A DNA stretch of 64,000 nt from Spirochaetales bacterium (GTDB lineage: Bacteria; Spirochaetota; Spirochaetia; Treponematales; UBA12059). Both the position numbers and the translations under genes were made by a program. A model generated the notes under the pieces. That model did no database searches, had not been told where the DNA came from, and saw nothing but the letters and a program-made list of their open reading frames with translations. How positions within the stretch are numbered: the stretch's first letter is position 1; each line of letters opens with the position of its first letter. The stretch spans positions 32,719 to 96,718 of the forward strand of contig JAFGNN010000001.1 of the NCBI GenBank assembly GCA_016926955.1. The letters run 5' to 3'. Of the stretch, positions 8,517-16,451 are shown piece by piece.

Positions 8517-9506
8517 ATGGAAAACGCGACACCCGGTTTCCGCTTGGTGCTGGCCCCGCTCCACGGGGTGACGGGCCTCGCGTTCCGGAAAGCCTACTTC
8601 GCGAGCTTCCGCGGCTTCGACGCCTGCGTGGCTCCCTTCATCCTCGCCGCCAAGGTCAAAACCTCCGGGCAGAAGCATCTCCGCGAACTTGAGCCGGAGC
8701 GGCAGGCGCGGCTTCCCCTCGTGCCGCAACTGCTCGGCGACGACGCGGAGGCCTTCGTCGCGACCGCTGCCGCGCTCGCGGGCTCGGGCTACCGCGAGGT
8801 GAACTGGAATCTCGGCTGTCCCTACCCCATGGTGACGAAGAAGGGCCGCGGAGCGGGACTCCTGCCGCATCCGGATCGGGTGGATCGCTTCCTCGACGAG
8901 GTCGTTCCGCGCCTCGGGACCTCGCTGTCGGTCAAGGTCCGGCTCGGGCTCGGGAGCCCCGACGAGATCCTCGAGCTGATGCCGGTGCTGGCGCGCTACC
9001 CGCTTGTATCGGTGACCATACACGCGCGGCTCGGAATCCAGATGTACAGAGGAGCGGTCGACCTGGACGGCTTCGCGCGCGCCGCGGAGAGCTGCCCCCA
9101 TCCCGTTGCCTACAACGGGGACCTCCGAGACGAAGCGGCCTTCGATGCGCTCCGCGCTCGATTTCCCTCCGTACGCGAGTGGATGGTCGGACGATGGGCC
9201 CTCTACGATCCTTTCCTTCCCGCCCGCCTCAAGCGCCTCGCCCCCGACCCGGACCCTTCCGCGACGCTCCGGACCTTCCACGACGACCTTTACGCCCTCT
9301 ACCGCGAGGCGCTCTCGGGACCGGGCCACGTTCTTTCGAAGATGAAGGAAGCCTGGACCTACTTCGGCCGCTCGCTTGCCTGCCCGGCCCGCGCCCTCGA
9401 GGCGCTCGCCCGCGCCAAGGGCTTCGCCGACTACGAAGCGGCCGCCGGGGCGGCCCTCGCCGATGGGTATCGCGGATCGCCGGCTCCGGCGGCGCGAGGT
9501 CGCTGA
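8517..9506 (+). CDS. tRNA-dihydrouridine synthase family protein
   Basis: The 329-residue TIM-barrel flavoenzyme is expected to reduce uridines in the tRNA D-loop using FMN and NADPH. Diagnostic residues are the catalytic Cys101 in Asn-Leu-Gly-Cys-Pro-Tyr-Pro, followed by the Gly-Arg-Gly-Ala-Gly-Leu-Leu loop. Also visible are Lys140 (Ser-Val-Lys-Val-Arg-Leu-Gly) and His169 (Thr-Ile-His-Ala-Arg). I start at the ATG at 8517 because AAGGA lies about 10 nt upstream; an earlier in-frame ATG at 8457 would add 20 unconserved residues. The gene is monocistronic, and its end converges on the gene ending at 9539 with a short repeat between them. Confidence 0.88.
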   Translation: MENATPGFRLVLAPLHGVTGLAFRKAYFASFRGFDACVAPFILAAKVKTSGQKHLRELEPERQARLPLVPQLLGDDAEAFVATAAALAGSGYREVNWNLGCPYPMVTKKGRGAGLLPHPDRVDRFLDEVVPRLGTSLSVKVRLGLGSPDEILELMPVLARYPLVSVTIHARLGIQMYRGAVDLDGFARAAESCPHPVAYNGDLRDEAAFDALRARFPSVREWMVGRWALYDPFLPARLKRLAPDPDPSATLRTFHDDLYALYREALSGPGHVLSKMKEAWTYFGRSLACPARALEALARAKGFADYEAAAGAALADGYRGSPAPAARGR

Positions 9507-9515
9507 CAGGGAGCC

Positions 9516-9536
9516 GCCCGGAAGCCTCGTGACACC
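9516..9536 (-). repeat. Copy of the GGTGTCACGAAGC family repeat
   Basis: Read on the minus strand it is GGTGTCACGAGGCTTCCGG plus GC. It begins 2 nt after the stop codon of the minus-strand gene ending at 9539. The other copies are at 20210, 35112 and 35144, and each lies just downstream of a gene in the sense direction. Confidence 0.75.
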
Positions 9537-9538
9537 CT

Positions 9539-10108
9539 TCAGGGCTTGCGGATAACGAAGGTGGAATCGATCAGCGCGGCCAGCCGGGCCAGGTCTGGAT
9601 CGGAAGCACCCGAAAGCCCGAGATCCCCGATGACGTCCGAACGTTCGCGGTCGAGCCAGGCCCAGAGCCGCGCGGGGCCGCCCTGGGCGACCTTGAGCAT
9701 GGCGGCGATCTCGTCGCCTCCGAACAGCTTGTACTCGCCCTTCCATACCAGGTGGAAGGTCTTGCCGTCCCCGCCGGCCACGAAGCGCGGCGGGGCGCCT
9801 GCCGCGGCGGGGGCGGCCTTCGTCGCGGAGGCGCCGGAGCGTCCGCGCGACATCTCGAGCTCCTCGCCGAGGCGTTCGAGCTTCCCGACTTCCATGTTGT
9901 AGCGGTGGACCCGTGCCTGCTCGATCAGGAACTCGAGCCCCTCCGCGTCGAGTTCCGAGGCGAGCTCCACGAGCTCGGCCCGGAGCCGTTCGAGGACGGC
10001 GTCCTTGCCGGCCGGCTTCTTCGCCCGCTTGGGAGTCCCGTTCGGGCCGGCCTTCCCCGTGGCCTTCGCTTTTCCCCTGGCGGATTCCGCCCCCGCGACC
10101 TTTGCCAT
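9539..10108 (-). CDS. Conserved-looking protein of unknown function with basic N-terminus
   Basis: This 189-residue protein has a Lys/Ala-rich, probably disordered N-terminus (residues 1-35). A charged helical segment follows with coiled-coil potential (about 38-85), then an Ala/Pro linker and a compact C-terminal part of about 85 residues rich in Trp, Gly and Asp. I do not recognise a family. The basic tail could bind nucleic acid, but that is only an impression. It lies 14 nt downstream of the GerMN gene on the same strand, so the two probably form an operon. Its TGA stop touches the short repeat at 9516-9536. Confidence 0.7.
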   Translation of the reverse strand: MAKVAGAESARGKAKATGKAGPNGTPKRAKKPAGKDAVLERLRAELVELASELDAEGLEFLIEQARVHRYNMEVGKLERLGEELEMSRGRSGASATKAAPAAAGAPPRFVAGGDGKTFHLVWKGEYKLFGGDEIAAMLKVAQGGPARLWAWLDRERSDVIGDLGLSGASDPDLARLAALIDSTFVIRKP

Positions 10109-10122
10109 GACGCCCCCGAAAT

Positions 10123-10998
10123 TCAGAAGGAATTGCGCGAGAGCGGCTTCCCGATGTAGAAGCCCTCGGCGCCGAGATAGTCGCGGCGCTCGCCCTCGAC
10201 GAGGAATTGCACGTCGGTGACCGTCGCGAAGGCGGTGGCCGTCCACACGATCTGCTTGACCTGGGCCGCGTAACCCTCGAGCCCCATGTGGTTGAACTGA
10301 AAGGCCTCGTTGAAGTTGAGCGTGGCCGTGCTTCCCGATATGCGCACCGGCGAGAGCAGGCGGGTTCCCTCGGGAATCGCGCTGATGAGGTGTTTCGCCA
10401 CTTCCGAGGCATTCGGGCCTTCGAGCAGGGCGTTGAGCGCGTCGGTCAGCTGTGAGCCCGTGTCGGGGATGGAACGACGCGACTCGACGCGGACGATGAC
10501 CCCGTCGTCATCGATGCGCACGAACCAGAGGCTGGCGACGCGGGTCTTGGGCGCCGGCGTCGCGGACGCGGGCTTGGTCGGGCTTCCGCCCGACGGCGTT
10601 CCGGCGCCCGGCGTCGCCGTCGGCGCGCCGTCCGCGGGAGTCTCGGGCTCGCTCCCGCCCACGGGTTCGGGTTCCGGTTCCGGTTCCGCGAGGGCAGAAG
10701 CGTCGCCTTCCGGCGCGACCACCACCACTCCGCCGGGTGCCGTCCCGGACGGCGCGCTTTCCGGACCCTCGTCGCTTTCGGACGGCTCGGAGCCGACCGG
10801 CGATGACGGCGGAGCGGCCTCGGAGCCGCGGCCTTTCAGGAGCTCGCTGAAGCCGGTTCGGTCGAGGGTCTCGCGGATGGCTGGCAGGTTGAGGAAAAAA
10901 ACGACGAAGACGACGGTGAAAGCCGCGAGCCAGAGCAGGCAGCCGACTCCGGGCTTGTTCGAGGACCGGGAACTTCGTGAGGAACGCCGGGTGGCCAT
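10123..10998 (-). CDS. GerMN domain membrane-anchored protein
   Basis: The 291-residue protein has a short basic Ser/Arg-rich cytoplasmic tail and one membrane segment at about 19-40. A roughly 100-residue linker rich in Pro, Glu, Gly and Ser follows. The C-terminal 135 residues match the GerMN fold of PF10646 (Val-Ala-Ser-Leu-Trp-Phe-Val at the start, then Leu-Leu-Glu-Gly-Pro, Ser-Pro-Val-Arg-Ile and Leu-Asn-Phe-Asn). GerMN domains were named from spore germination protein GerM but also occur in non-sporulating bacteria as extracytoplasmic domains of uncertain role. The gene has a well-formed promoter whose -10 box ends 6 nt from the ATG, so its mRNA is probably leaderless. The next gene follows after 14 nt. 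Confidence 0.85.
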   Translation of the reverse strand: MATRRSSRSSRSSNKPGVGCLLWLAAFTVVFVVFFLNLPAIRETLDRTGFSELLKGRGSEAAPPSSPVGSEPSESDEGPESAPSGTAPGGVVVVAPEGDASALAEPEPEPEPVGGSEPETPADGAPTATPGAGTPSGGSPTKPASATPAPKTRVASLWFVRIDDDGVIVRVESRRSIPDTGSQLTDALNALLEGPNASEVAKHLISAIPEGTRLLSPVRISGSTATLNFNEAFQFNHMGLEGYAAQVKQIVWTATAFATVTDVQFLVEGERRDYLGAEGFYIGKPLSRNSF

Positions 10999-11004
10999 GG
11001 CCCG

Positions 11005-11033
11005 ATGATAGGGACCAGCCGCCCCCCCGTCAA
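11005..11033 (-). promoter_or_regulatory. Strong leaderless-type promoter of the GerMN gene
   Basis: On the minus strand TTGACG is followed after exactly 17 nt by TATCAT, then CGGGCC and the ATG at 10998. With the usual 6-8 nt between -10 and start point, transcription would begin at the ATG itself, and no Shine-Dalgarno fits in between. Confidence 0.65.
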
Positions 11034-11053
11034 GCGAAGCTCTCCATCAAAAA

Positions 11054-11192
11054 GAAAACCACGGAGTCGGTGAGTCACGGAGAAAAGAGGGAGGAAAACA
11101 CAAGAAACTGAAGGAACTGCGAGGACAGGATTTCCGGTCCGCATCCATTCCTTTCCCAATCTCCCTCTCTCTCCTTTCTCCGTGGTTTCTTC
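11054..11192. repeat. CCACGGAG-arm inverted element, copy 1
   Basis: The element opens with GAAAACCACGGAG and closes with the complement CTCCGTGGTTTC. A purine-rich then pyrimidine-rich interior of about 115 nt could fold back. It fills the gap between the GerMN promoter and the 3' end of the TPR gene. Confidence 0.75.
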
Positions 11193-11194
11193 GT

Positions 11195-12316
11195 CTACGC
11201 GTGCTCGAGGGTCTCGAGGGCGCGGCGGCTGATCTCGTCGGCGGGGTCCAGCTCGAGGGCTACGCGGAAATAGCCCTTGGCGTCTTCCTTGCGTCCCTGC
11301 CGGATGGCGAGCCCGCCCAGGTTCGCGATGATCTTGACGTTTTCAGGCTCGCGCCGCAGGGCTTCCTCGAGGCGCTTGCGCGCGCCGGCGTGGTCGCCTG
11401 ATTCCATCAGGCAGATGGCCAGCTCGTTGAGCGTGTCCGCGTCGTCGGCTCCGAGCTCGAGCGCCTTGAGGAAAGCGTCGCGGCCCTCGGCCCAGCGCGA
11501 GAGCCGGCGATTGCCCCAGCCCACCAGGAACCAGCCGTTCCAGACGCGCGGATAGGTCTCGAGGAATTCGCGCGCCTTGGCGATGCCTTCCTCCTCTCGA
11601 CCTATCGAGATGAAGTCGTAGGCTTCCTTGAACAGGGTGTCGAGGAAACCCTGTCGCTCGAGGCGGCCGGCGATCTCGCGGGCGCGCGCCAGGCGATTCT
11701 CGTCGGAGCCGAGCTGGAGATAGGTTTCGAAGAGCTCGCGGGCGCGCTCGTACGAGCGCAGGCGGAGATGGAAGTAGCCGGCGTTGAAAAAGGCCTCGGC
11801 GTAGGGCGGCTCGAAAGCGAGCAGGCGGCGGTAGACCTCGTGGGCCCGCTCGCGGAATTCCTCCGCCAGCGTCTCGTTGCCGAGCTTCTCGTAGGCCTCG
11901 GAGCGGTCCTCGAGGACGACGGCCAGATTGGACAGGGGCTCGGCGCGCTCCGGGAAGAGGCCTGCGAGCGCGAGGAAGACCTCCTCCGCCACCTCGAAAT
12001 CCCCGTTCCGCGCCTTTGCCACGCCGGCCTCGGAGAGCTCGCCGAGTATCTCCGGCCGTACGGCCAGCACGAAGCGGCGCCAACCGGGCGCGTTCGGGTC
12101 GTCCGGGCGCCAGGCCAGCACGCGCAGCATGCCTGCGACGATGGCCTCGCGGGTCAGCTCCTCGGGGCGGAAGCGTGCGGGATCCCCGCCGGTCTCCACG
12201 GGAATCGGAGCGGCCGGATCGAGCCCGAGGGCGGCGAGTTCGCCCGCGAGAAGCTCGGGGATCGAGATGAAGGCGATGCCCCGGAGACGGGACTCGTCAG
12301 CGTCGTCGTTGCGCAT
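11195..12316 (-). CDS. Tetratricopeptide-repeat protein
   Basis: This 373-residue soluble protein has a roughly 90-residue N-terminal region without recognisable motifs. TPR-like helical pairs follow from about residue 95 to the end. The clearest repeats are near the C-terminus (Ala-Glu-Gly-Arg-Asp-Ala-Phe-Leu-Lys-Ala-Leu-Glu-Leu-Gly and two following units with the typical Trp/Leu/Gly/Tyr/Ala/Pro spacing). It is probably a scaffold for protein-protein contacts. Its first 20 nt overlap the end of the PilZ gene, so the two are translationally coupled. A link to c-di-GMP signalling is therefore plausible but not shown. Confidence 0.85.
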   Translation of the reverse strand: MRNDDADESRLRGIAFISIPELLAGELAALGLDPAAPIPVETGGDPARFRPEELTREAIVAGMLRVLAWRPDDPNAPGWRRFVLAVRPEILGELSEAGVAKARNGDFEVAEEVFLALAGLFPERAEPLSNLAVVLEDRSEAYEKLGNETLAEEFRERAHEVYRRLLAFEPPYAEAFFNAGYFHLRLRSYERARELFETYLQLGSDENRLARAREIAGRLERQGFLDTLFKEAYDFISIGREEEGIAKAREFLETYPRVWNGWFLVGWGNRRLSRWAEGRDAFLKALELGADDADTLNELAICLMESGDHAGARKRLEEALRREPENVKIIANLGGLAIRQGRKEDAKGYFRVALELDPADEISRRALETLEHA

Positions 12317-13166
12317 TGGCGGCTCCGGATCCCCCGGCGCCCGGGCCGGCCTCGCCGGGCTCCTTCTTGCGCTGCTGGGAGAGGCATTCGTTGACGTGCA
12401 GTTTGTAGGACATTGGAACGCCGGTGGAGTCGAAGACCACGCCGACCGCCGCGAGATCCTTCCGCCCCTCGACGTCCTCGTAGCGGACGAATTTTCCGGG
12501 GATGTCGATGGTTTCGCGCGGCTCGTGGAATTCTAGCCTGAGGAGGCAGTCCCGGCCCACGAGGAATTTGGCCAGTCCCACGAGGATCAGCTTGGCGCCC
12601 GAGAACGAGACGTCGCGCACGATGCACTTGCGCGGAACGCCCTGCACCAAGACCACCGTCTCCTTGGAAACGAGCTGGAGCTTCGACGCGTTGTCGGGAG
12701 TCACCAGGATGCGCTCGTCGCGGCGCCGGGCGGAATTGACGTTGGCCTCGAGCAGGCGGCCGAGCGTCTCCAGGAGGTCGTCCGGCGGCCGCTGGGTGTA
12801 CTCCAGCATGATGAACTGGAGATCGCCGCCCGACTGGGCGTAAGGCGCGAAGCCCGTTGCCTTCGCCGACACGAAAAAACTGACCGGGTCGGCCTTGTCG
12901 GCGAATTTGAAGCTGAAACGCAGGCTCACGGAGTTGTTGGCCTTGCGGATGCGGTCGGCCAGCGAACCGCGGGCGCTCGCGAGCACCTTGGCCCCCGAGA
13001 AGCTGGTGGAGTAGATGACGCACGGCCACTGCTCCCCCACGCACTTGAGGAAGACGCCCGGGGTCTGGAGACCCGTAGCTTTTATGACTTCCTTGGTGAA
13101 GGTGACGTCGATGGCCTTGTAGGTCTCGTAGTACCTGGCGATTTGCTGGCTGGTCGTAATGGACAT
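12297..13166 (-). CDS. PilZ-domain c-di-GMP receptor with N-terminal PilZ-like extension
   Basis: The 289-residue protein has a PilZ domain from about residue 145 with both c-di-GMP signatures: Arg-Arg-Arg-Asp-Glu-Arg at 147-152, and Asp185-x-Ser187-x-x-Gly190 (Asp-Val-Ser-Phe-Ser-Gly). The N-terminal 140 residues look like a second, degenerate PilZ-like fold with its own Ser-Phe-Ser-Gly-Ala-Lys but no Arg motif. This two-part layout is what I know from spirochaetal PlzA-type receptors (PilZN3 plus PilZ). It should bind c-di-GMP in the cytoplasm and relay it to a partner, perhaps the overlapping TPR gene product. The tail is Gly/Ala/Arg-rich. A promoter lies just upstream. Confidence 0.85.
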   Translation of the reverse strand: MSITTSQQIARYYETYKAIDVTFTKEVIKATGLQTPGVFLKCVGEQWPCVIYSTSFSGAKVLASARGSLADRIRKANNSVSLRFSFKFADKADPVSFFVSAKATGFAPYAQSGGDLQFIMLEYTQRPPDDLLETLGRLLEANVNSARRRDERILVTPDNASKLQLVSKETVVLVQGVPRKCIVRDVSFSGAKLILVGLAKFLVGRDCLLRLEFHEPRETIDIPGKFVRYEDVEGRKDLAAVGVVFDSTGVPMSYKLHVNECLSQQRKKEPGEAGPGAGGSGAANAQRRR

Positions 13167-13178
13167 GGCTTGTCTTCG

Positions 13179-13208
13179 ATATTAGGATGGAGACGGCCCC
13201 TTGGTCAA
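13179..13208 (-). promoter_or_regulatory. Candidate sigma-70 promoter for the PilZ-TPR operon
   Basis: On the minus strand TTGACC, an 18-nt spacer and TAATAT precede the PilZ ATG at 13166 by 12 nt, leaving a very short leader. Confidence 0.55.
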
Positions 13209-13237
13209 TCGAAGTCCGGCAAGGAAGCGCGAAGGCG

Positions 13238-14233
13238 ATGCGATCGGTCTACATCATCGAGAACCCGCTGGTCGACCACATCGCCCACGAAAGCTACGGC
13301 TTCGTGGAACGCTTCGGCTCGAGGCCGGGCACCATGCAGCTCGTCAGCCGCGAAACCTTCGAGGCCATAATCGCCGCGGCCCGCTCGGTCTCCCTGGTTC
13401 CCGGCGGCTCGGGCGCCAACACGGCCCGGGCCCTGGCCATGTTGCAGGGTCCCGGCGGCGGAGCCTTCGGCAGACCCGCCTACGCGGGGGCCATCGGCCA
13501 CGACAAGGCCGGGTCGACCTTCGCCGAGGGACTCGAGCAGGCGGGCGTGGACGCTTTCCTGGCTTGCAAGGACGAAGCCACCGGCTCGTCCGCCATCGTC
13601 GTTACTCCCGACCACGAGCGCACCATGTTCACCAACCTCGGCGCCTGCCAGGGCTACGGTCCCGCCGACCTCGACCTTTCGCCGCTGGACGATTGCCGCT
13701 ACTTTTATTCCACCGGCTACATGTGGGACACGCCGCCCCAGAAAGAAGCGCTCTTCAAGGCCGTCGACTCGGCGCGATCCAGGCGCGTGCCCGTCTGCTT
13801 CGACCTGGCCGACCCCTTCGTCGTCGACCGCTATTACGCCGAGCTCCGCGAATGGCTGCCCGGGCGCGTCGAGGTGCTCTTCGGCAATCGCGCCGAGCTT
13901 TCGCGGCTCTGCGACTGCGAGGGTCCGGATCCGGAGATAGTGCGCCTTGCCTCGCGCTACGCGTCCGTCGTCGCCATGAAGATCGGCAAGGGCGGCTGCC
14001 TGGTGCGCTCGCGCGAGCGGCTGGTGCACGCGCCCGGCGAGCTCGTGGTGCCCGTGGACACCACCGGCGCCGGCGACTCCTTCGCGGCCGGCTTCCTCTA
14101 CGGCCTGCTCGTCGACGCGGACCTGGCCGCCTGCGGAAGGCTCGCAAACCGCGTCGCGAGCCGCATCGTCGCCGCCGAGGGCTGCCGCTACGACCTGCTC
14201 GACCGCGCCGACTGCCTCGCCGCCCTGGATTAA
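13238..14233 (+). CDS. PfkB-family carbohydrate/nucleoside kinase (adenosine-kinase-like)
   Basis: The 331-residue protein has the ribokinase-fold signatures. The substrate-binding Gly-Gly-Ser-Gly-Ala-Asn-Thr-Ala lies near residue 55-65, and the C-terminal Asp-Thr-Thr-Gly-Ala-Gly-Asp-Ser motif places the catalytic base at Asp280. It phosphorylates a sugar or nucleoside with ATP. The overall pattern, with the Ala-Asn-Thr-Ala-Arg segment and a long lid region, is closest to adenosine or 2-keto-3-deoxygluconate-type kinases, but specificity cannot be read from motifs. I start at the ATG at 13238 (Met-Arg-Ser-Val-Tyr-Ile) with GAAGG just upstream rather than at 13187. It is divergent from the PilZ gene and its end overlaps the next, convergent gene by 4 nt. 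Confidence 0.87.
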   Translation: MRSVYIIENPLVDHIAHESYGFVERFGSRPGTMQLVSRETFEAIIAAARSVSLVPGGSGANTARALAMLQGPGGGAFGRPAYAGAIGHDKAGSTFAEGLEQAGVDAFLACKDEATGSSAIVVTPDHERTMFTNLGACQGYGPADLDLSPLDDCRYFYSTGYMWDTPPQKEALFKAVDSARSRRVPVCFDLADPFVVDRYYAELREWLPGRVEVLFGNRAELSRLCDCEGPDPEIVRLASRYASVVAMKIGKGGCLVRSRERLVHAPGELVVPVDTTGAGDSFAAGFLYGLLVDADLAACGRLANRVASRIVAAEGCRYDLLDRADCLAALD

Positions 14234-15018
14234 TCTTTCCAGGGGAAAATCAGGTTGCGGAGGGTGCGCTTGCCGAGGCGCTCTTCGTCGTCGGCGAGGA
14301 GCCGCTTCCAGGGCACTGGCTTCCGGGCGGCCCCTTCCGGCAGGGACTCGAGCCACTCGTACTTGCGCATGCGCAGGCGGAACGCCTCCGCGCGGGCCAG
14401 TGCCGCGCCGCCGAAACCGGGAACCAGGAAGGCCGTGAAGATCGAGAGGGCCAGCGAAAGAAGCTCCCAGACCGTGACGAAGAGGGTGAAGCCGAGGTTG
14501 TCGAGCAGCATGGCGAACGAGGCCTTGAGCCGGGCCCCCAGCGTCCGCCCCGGCATGCGCGCCGCGGCCGCGGGCAGCCACTGGAGGCCGAGCAGGACCA
14601 GGGCCGAGCTCCAGAGCACCGCGCCGAGGGCGAAGGACCCGATCACCCCGCCCAGGCCAAGATAGAAGGGAAAGGCGACGCTCAGGGCGAGGAAGAGCGC
14701 CAGCTCGACCCCGCCGAGGATCAGGGCCGTCGGCACGGCCGCGGGCCAGGCGGCGAACCAGGCGCGGAACGAAATCGAGCCCCCCTCGGCCAAAGGTTCG
14801 AGCGCGATGGTCGCGGCGACGCGGCAGAGCTCGAACGCGAGGAATCCGAGCGCGAGGAGCAGGTTGCCCGCCAGGCCCGGCCCGAGCGCCGCCGCGGGCA
14901 GGATGAAGGCGGCGGCGACGGCGACGAACGAAAGGTTGACGAGCGCGAGGCCCATGAAGGAGTCCCAGGCGTCGAACAGCGACTTCTTTACGGTGAAGGC
15001 GATCATGGCATGCGGCAT
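14230..15018 (-). CDS. Polytopic membrane protein of unknown function
   Basis: The 262-residue protein has about six hydrophobic segments between residues 20 and 205 and a basic cytoplasmic C-terminus. The opening (Ile-Ala-Phe-Thr-Val-Lys-Lys-Ser-Leu-Phe-Asp-Ala-Trp) and the arrangement of long Ala/Leu-rich helices recall YesL/DUF624-type proteins, but the similarity is weak. An alternative start at the second Met (15006) would remove only four residues. The gene converges tail-to-tail with the kinase gene. Its start faces the decarboxylase promoter, so the two may share a control region. Confidence 0.7.
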   Translation of the reverse strand: MPHAMIAFTVKKSLFDAWDSFMGLALVNLSFVAVAAAFILPAAALGPGLAGNLLLALGFLAFELCRVAATIALEPLAEGGSISFRAWFAAWPAAVPTALILGGVELALFLALSVAFPFYLGLGGVIGSFALGAVLWSSALVLLGLQWLPAAAARMPGRTLGARLKASFAMLLDNLGFTLFVTVWELLSLALSIFTAFLVPGFGGAALARAEAFRLRMRKYEWLESLPEGAARKPVPWKRLLADDEERLGKRTLRNLIFPWKD

Positions 15019-15027
15019 ACCGCATTA

Positions 15028-15056
15028 TTGACAAAGACGCAAGCGCTTACCATAGT
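15028..15056 (+). promoter_or_regulatory. Sigma-70 promoter of the decarboxylase gene
   Basis: A perfect TTGACA is separated by 17 nt from CATAGT, giving a leader of roughly 70 nt before the ATG at 15131. Confidence 0.6.
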
Positions 15057-15081
15057 CGGCCGAGGAGCGGCGACGCCACCA

Positions 15082-15102
15082 GGTCCGGCCTTGGGCCGGG
15101 CC
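15082..15102 (+). promoter_or_regulatory. Hairpin in the decarboxylase leader
   Basis: GGTCCGGCC and GGCCGGGCC form a 9-bp stem (one T-G pair) with a 3-nt loop, ending about 14 nt before the AGAGG ribosome-binding site. No T-run follows, so it is not a terminator; it could modulate translation or protect the mRNA. Confidence 0.4.
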
Positions 15103-15130
15103 ACATCCCTCTTCACAGAGGTACCCCCCA

Positions 15131-16306
15131 ATGCAGGACCAATACGAGTTCCCCGTCGAGCGCTACATGCCGCGCGAGAAATTCGAGCGCATCAGGCGTT
15201 TCGCCGAGGGAAAGCAGACCCCCTGCCTCGTCCTCGACCTTGACGTCATCAAGTCCAACTACGCCGTCCTCCGCAAGCACCTGCCCTTCGCGCAGGTCTA
15301 CTACGCCGTCAAGGCCAACCCGAACGACGCCGTGGTCTCGACCCTCCGCGACATCGGCTCCAGCTTCGACGTGGCCACCCGCTTCGAGCTCGACCAGCTG
15401 CTCCGCCTGGGCGTCGAACCCGGGCGCATGAGCTTCGGCAACACCATCAAGAAGGAAAAGGACATCGCGTACTTCTTCGACGCGGGCGTCCGGCTCTTCG
15501 CCAGCGACAGCTTCGAGGACCTCGAGAAGATCGCCCGCGCGGCGCCCCGCTCGCGGGTCTTCGTGCGCATCCTGACCGAGGGCCTCGGCGCGGACTGGCC
15601 GCTTTCCAAGAAGTTCGGCTGCCACCCGGACTTCGCCCGCAAGCTCATCGAGCGCGCGCTCGAGCTCGGTCTCGAGCCTTACGGCGTCTCCTTCCATGTG
15701 GGCAGCCAGCAGCGCGACATCGGCCAGTGGTCCACCGCCCTGACCGAGGTCGGCCAGATCTTCCGCTACGCGAAGGAGGAGCTCGGCGTCCAGCTCAAGA
15801 TGGTCAACATGGGCGGCGGCTTTCCCGCCAGCTACCTCGAGCCCACGCACGAGATCGCGGTATACGCCGAGGAGATCAAGGGCTACCTCGAGAACAACTT
15901 CGACGGCGAGTGGCCGGAGATCGTCATCGAACCGGGCCGCTCCATGGCCGGCGACGCGGGCGTCATCGTCACGGAGATCGTCAACCTGGCGCGCAAGAGC
16001 ACCCACGATCTCTACCGCTGGCTCTTCGTCGACATCGGCAAGTTCGGCGGCCTGATCGAGACCCTCGACGAGGCCATCAAATATCCCATCTATTTCGAGG
16101 GCTCCGGTCCGCAGGAGGACGTCATCATAGCCGGCCCGACCTGCGACTCGATGGACATCCTCTACGAGAAGACCACCTACATGATGCCCTCGAGCGCCAA
16201 GATCGGCGACCGCGCCTACATCTTCACGACGGGCGCGTACACCCAGAGTTACAGCTCGATCTACTTCAACGGCTTCCCGCCCCTCGACGCGTACATCCTG
16301 GAGTAG
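15131..16306 (+). CDS. Type III PLP-dependent ornithine/lysine decarboxylase
   Basis: The 391-residue enzyme has the alanine-racemase-fold decarboxylase motifs. The PLP lysine is Lys61 in Tyr-Tyr-Ala-Val-Lys-Ala-Asn-Pro. Also present are a His-Val-Gly-Ser-Gln loop, Gly-Gly-Gly-Phe-Pro, Glu-Pro-Gly-Arg, and the active-site Cys338 in Gly-Pro-Thr-Cys-Asp-Ser-Met-Asp. The length and the Cys-Asp-Ser motif match eukaryotic-type ornithine decarboxylases rather than the longer biosynthetic arginine decarboxylase. The likely product is putrescine or cadaverine, feeding polyamine synthesis. Distinguishing ornithine, lysine and diaminopimelate as substrate needs alignment; the short form argues against LysA. 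It is a single gene with its own promoter and AGAGG ribosome-binding site. Confidence 0.85.
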   Translation: MQDQYEFPVERYMPREKFERIRRFAEGKQTPCLVLDLDVIKSNYAVLRKHLPFAQVYYAVKANPNDAVVSTLRDIGSSFDVATRFELDQLLRLGVEPGRMSFGNTIKKEKDIAYFFDAGVRLFASDSFEDLEKIARAAPRSRVFVRILTEGLGADWPLSKKFGCHPDFARKLIERALELGLEPYGVSFHVGSQQRDIGQWSTALTEVGQIFRYAKEELGVQLKMVNMGGGFPASYLEPTHEIAVYAEEIKGYLENNFDGEWPEIVIEPGRSMAGDAGVIVTEIVNLARKSTHDLYRWLFVDIGKFGGLIETLDEAIKYPIYFEGSGPQEDVIIAGPTCDSMDILYEKTTYMMPSSAKIGDRAYIFTTGAYTQSYSSIYFNGFPPLDAYILE

Positions 16307-16325
16307 GCACTACCGAGCGAAGAAT

Positions 16326-16450
16326 AACCACGGAGACACGGAGACACGGAGACACGGAGAAGGGAGGGAGGAAGACGGGATCAGGGATCCTTATTCCCCT
16401 TTCCCGTTCTTCTCCCTCTTCCCTCGGTGTCTCCGTGCCTCCGTGGTTAA
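16326..16450. repeat. CCACGGAG-arm inverted element, copy 2, with tandem ACACGGAG octamers
   Basis: The left arm is AACCACGGAG followed by three tandem ACACGGAG octamers. The right arm carries GTGTCTCCGTGCCTCCGTGGTT. It exactly fills the gap between the convergent decarboxylase and RlpA-like genes. Confidence 0.85.
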
Positions 16451-16451
16451 A

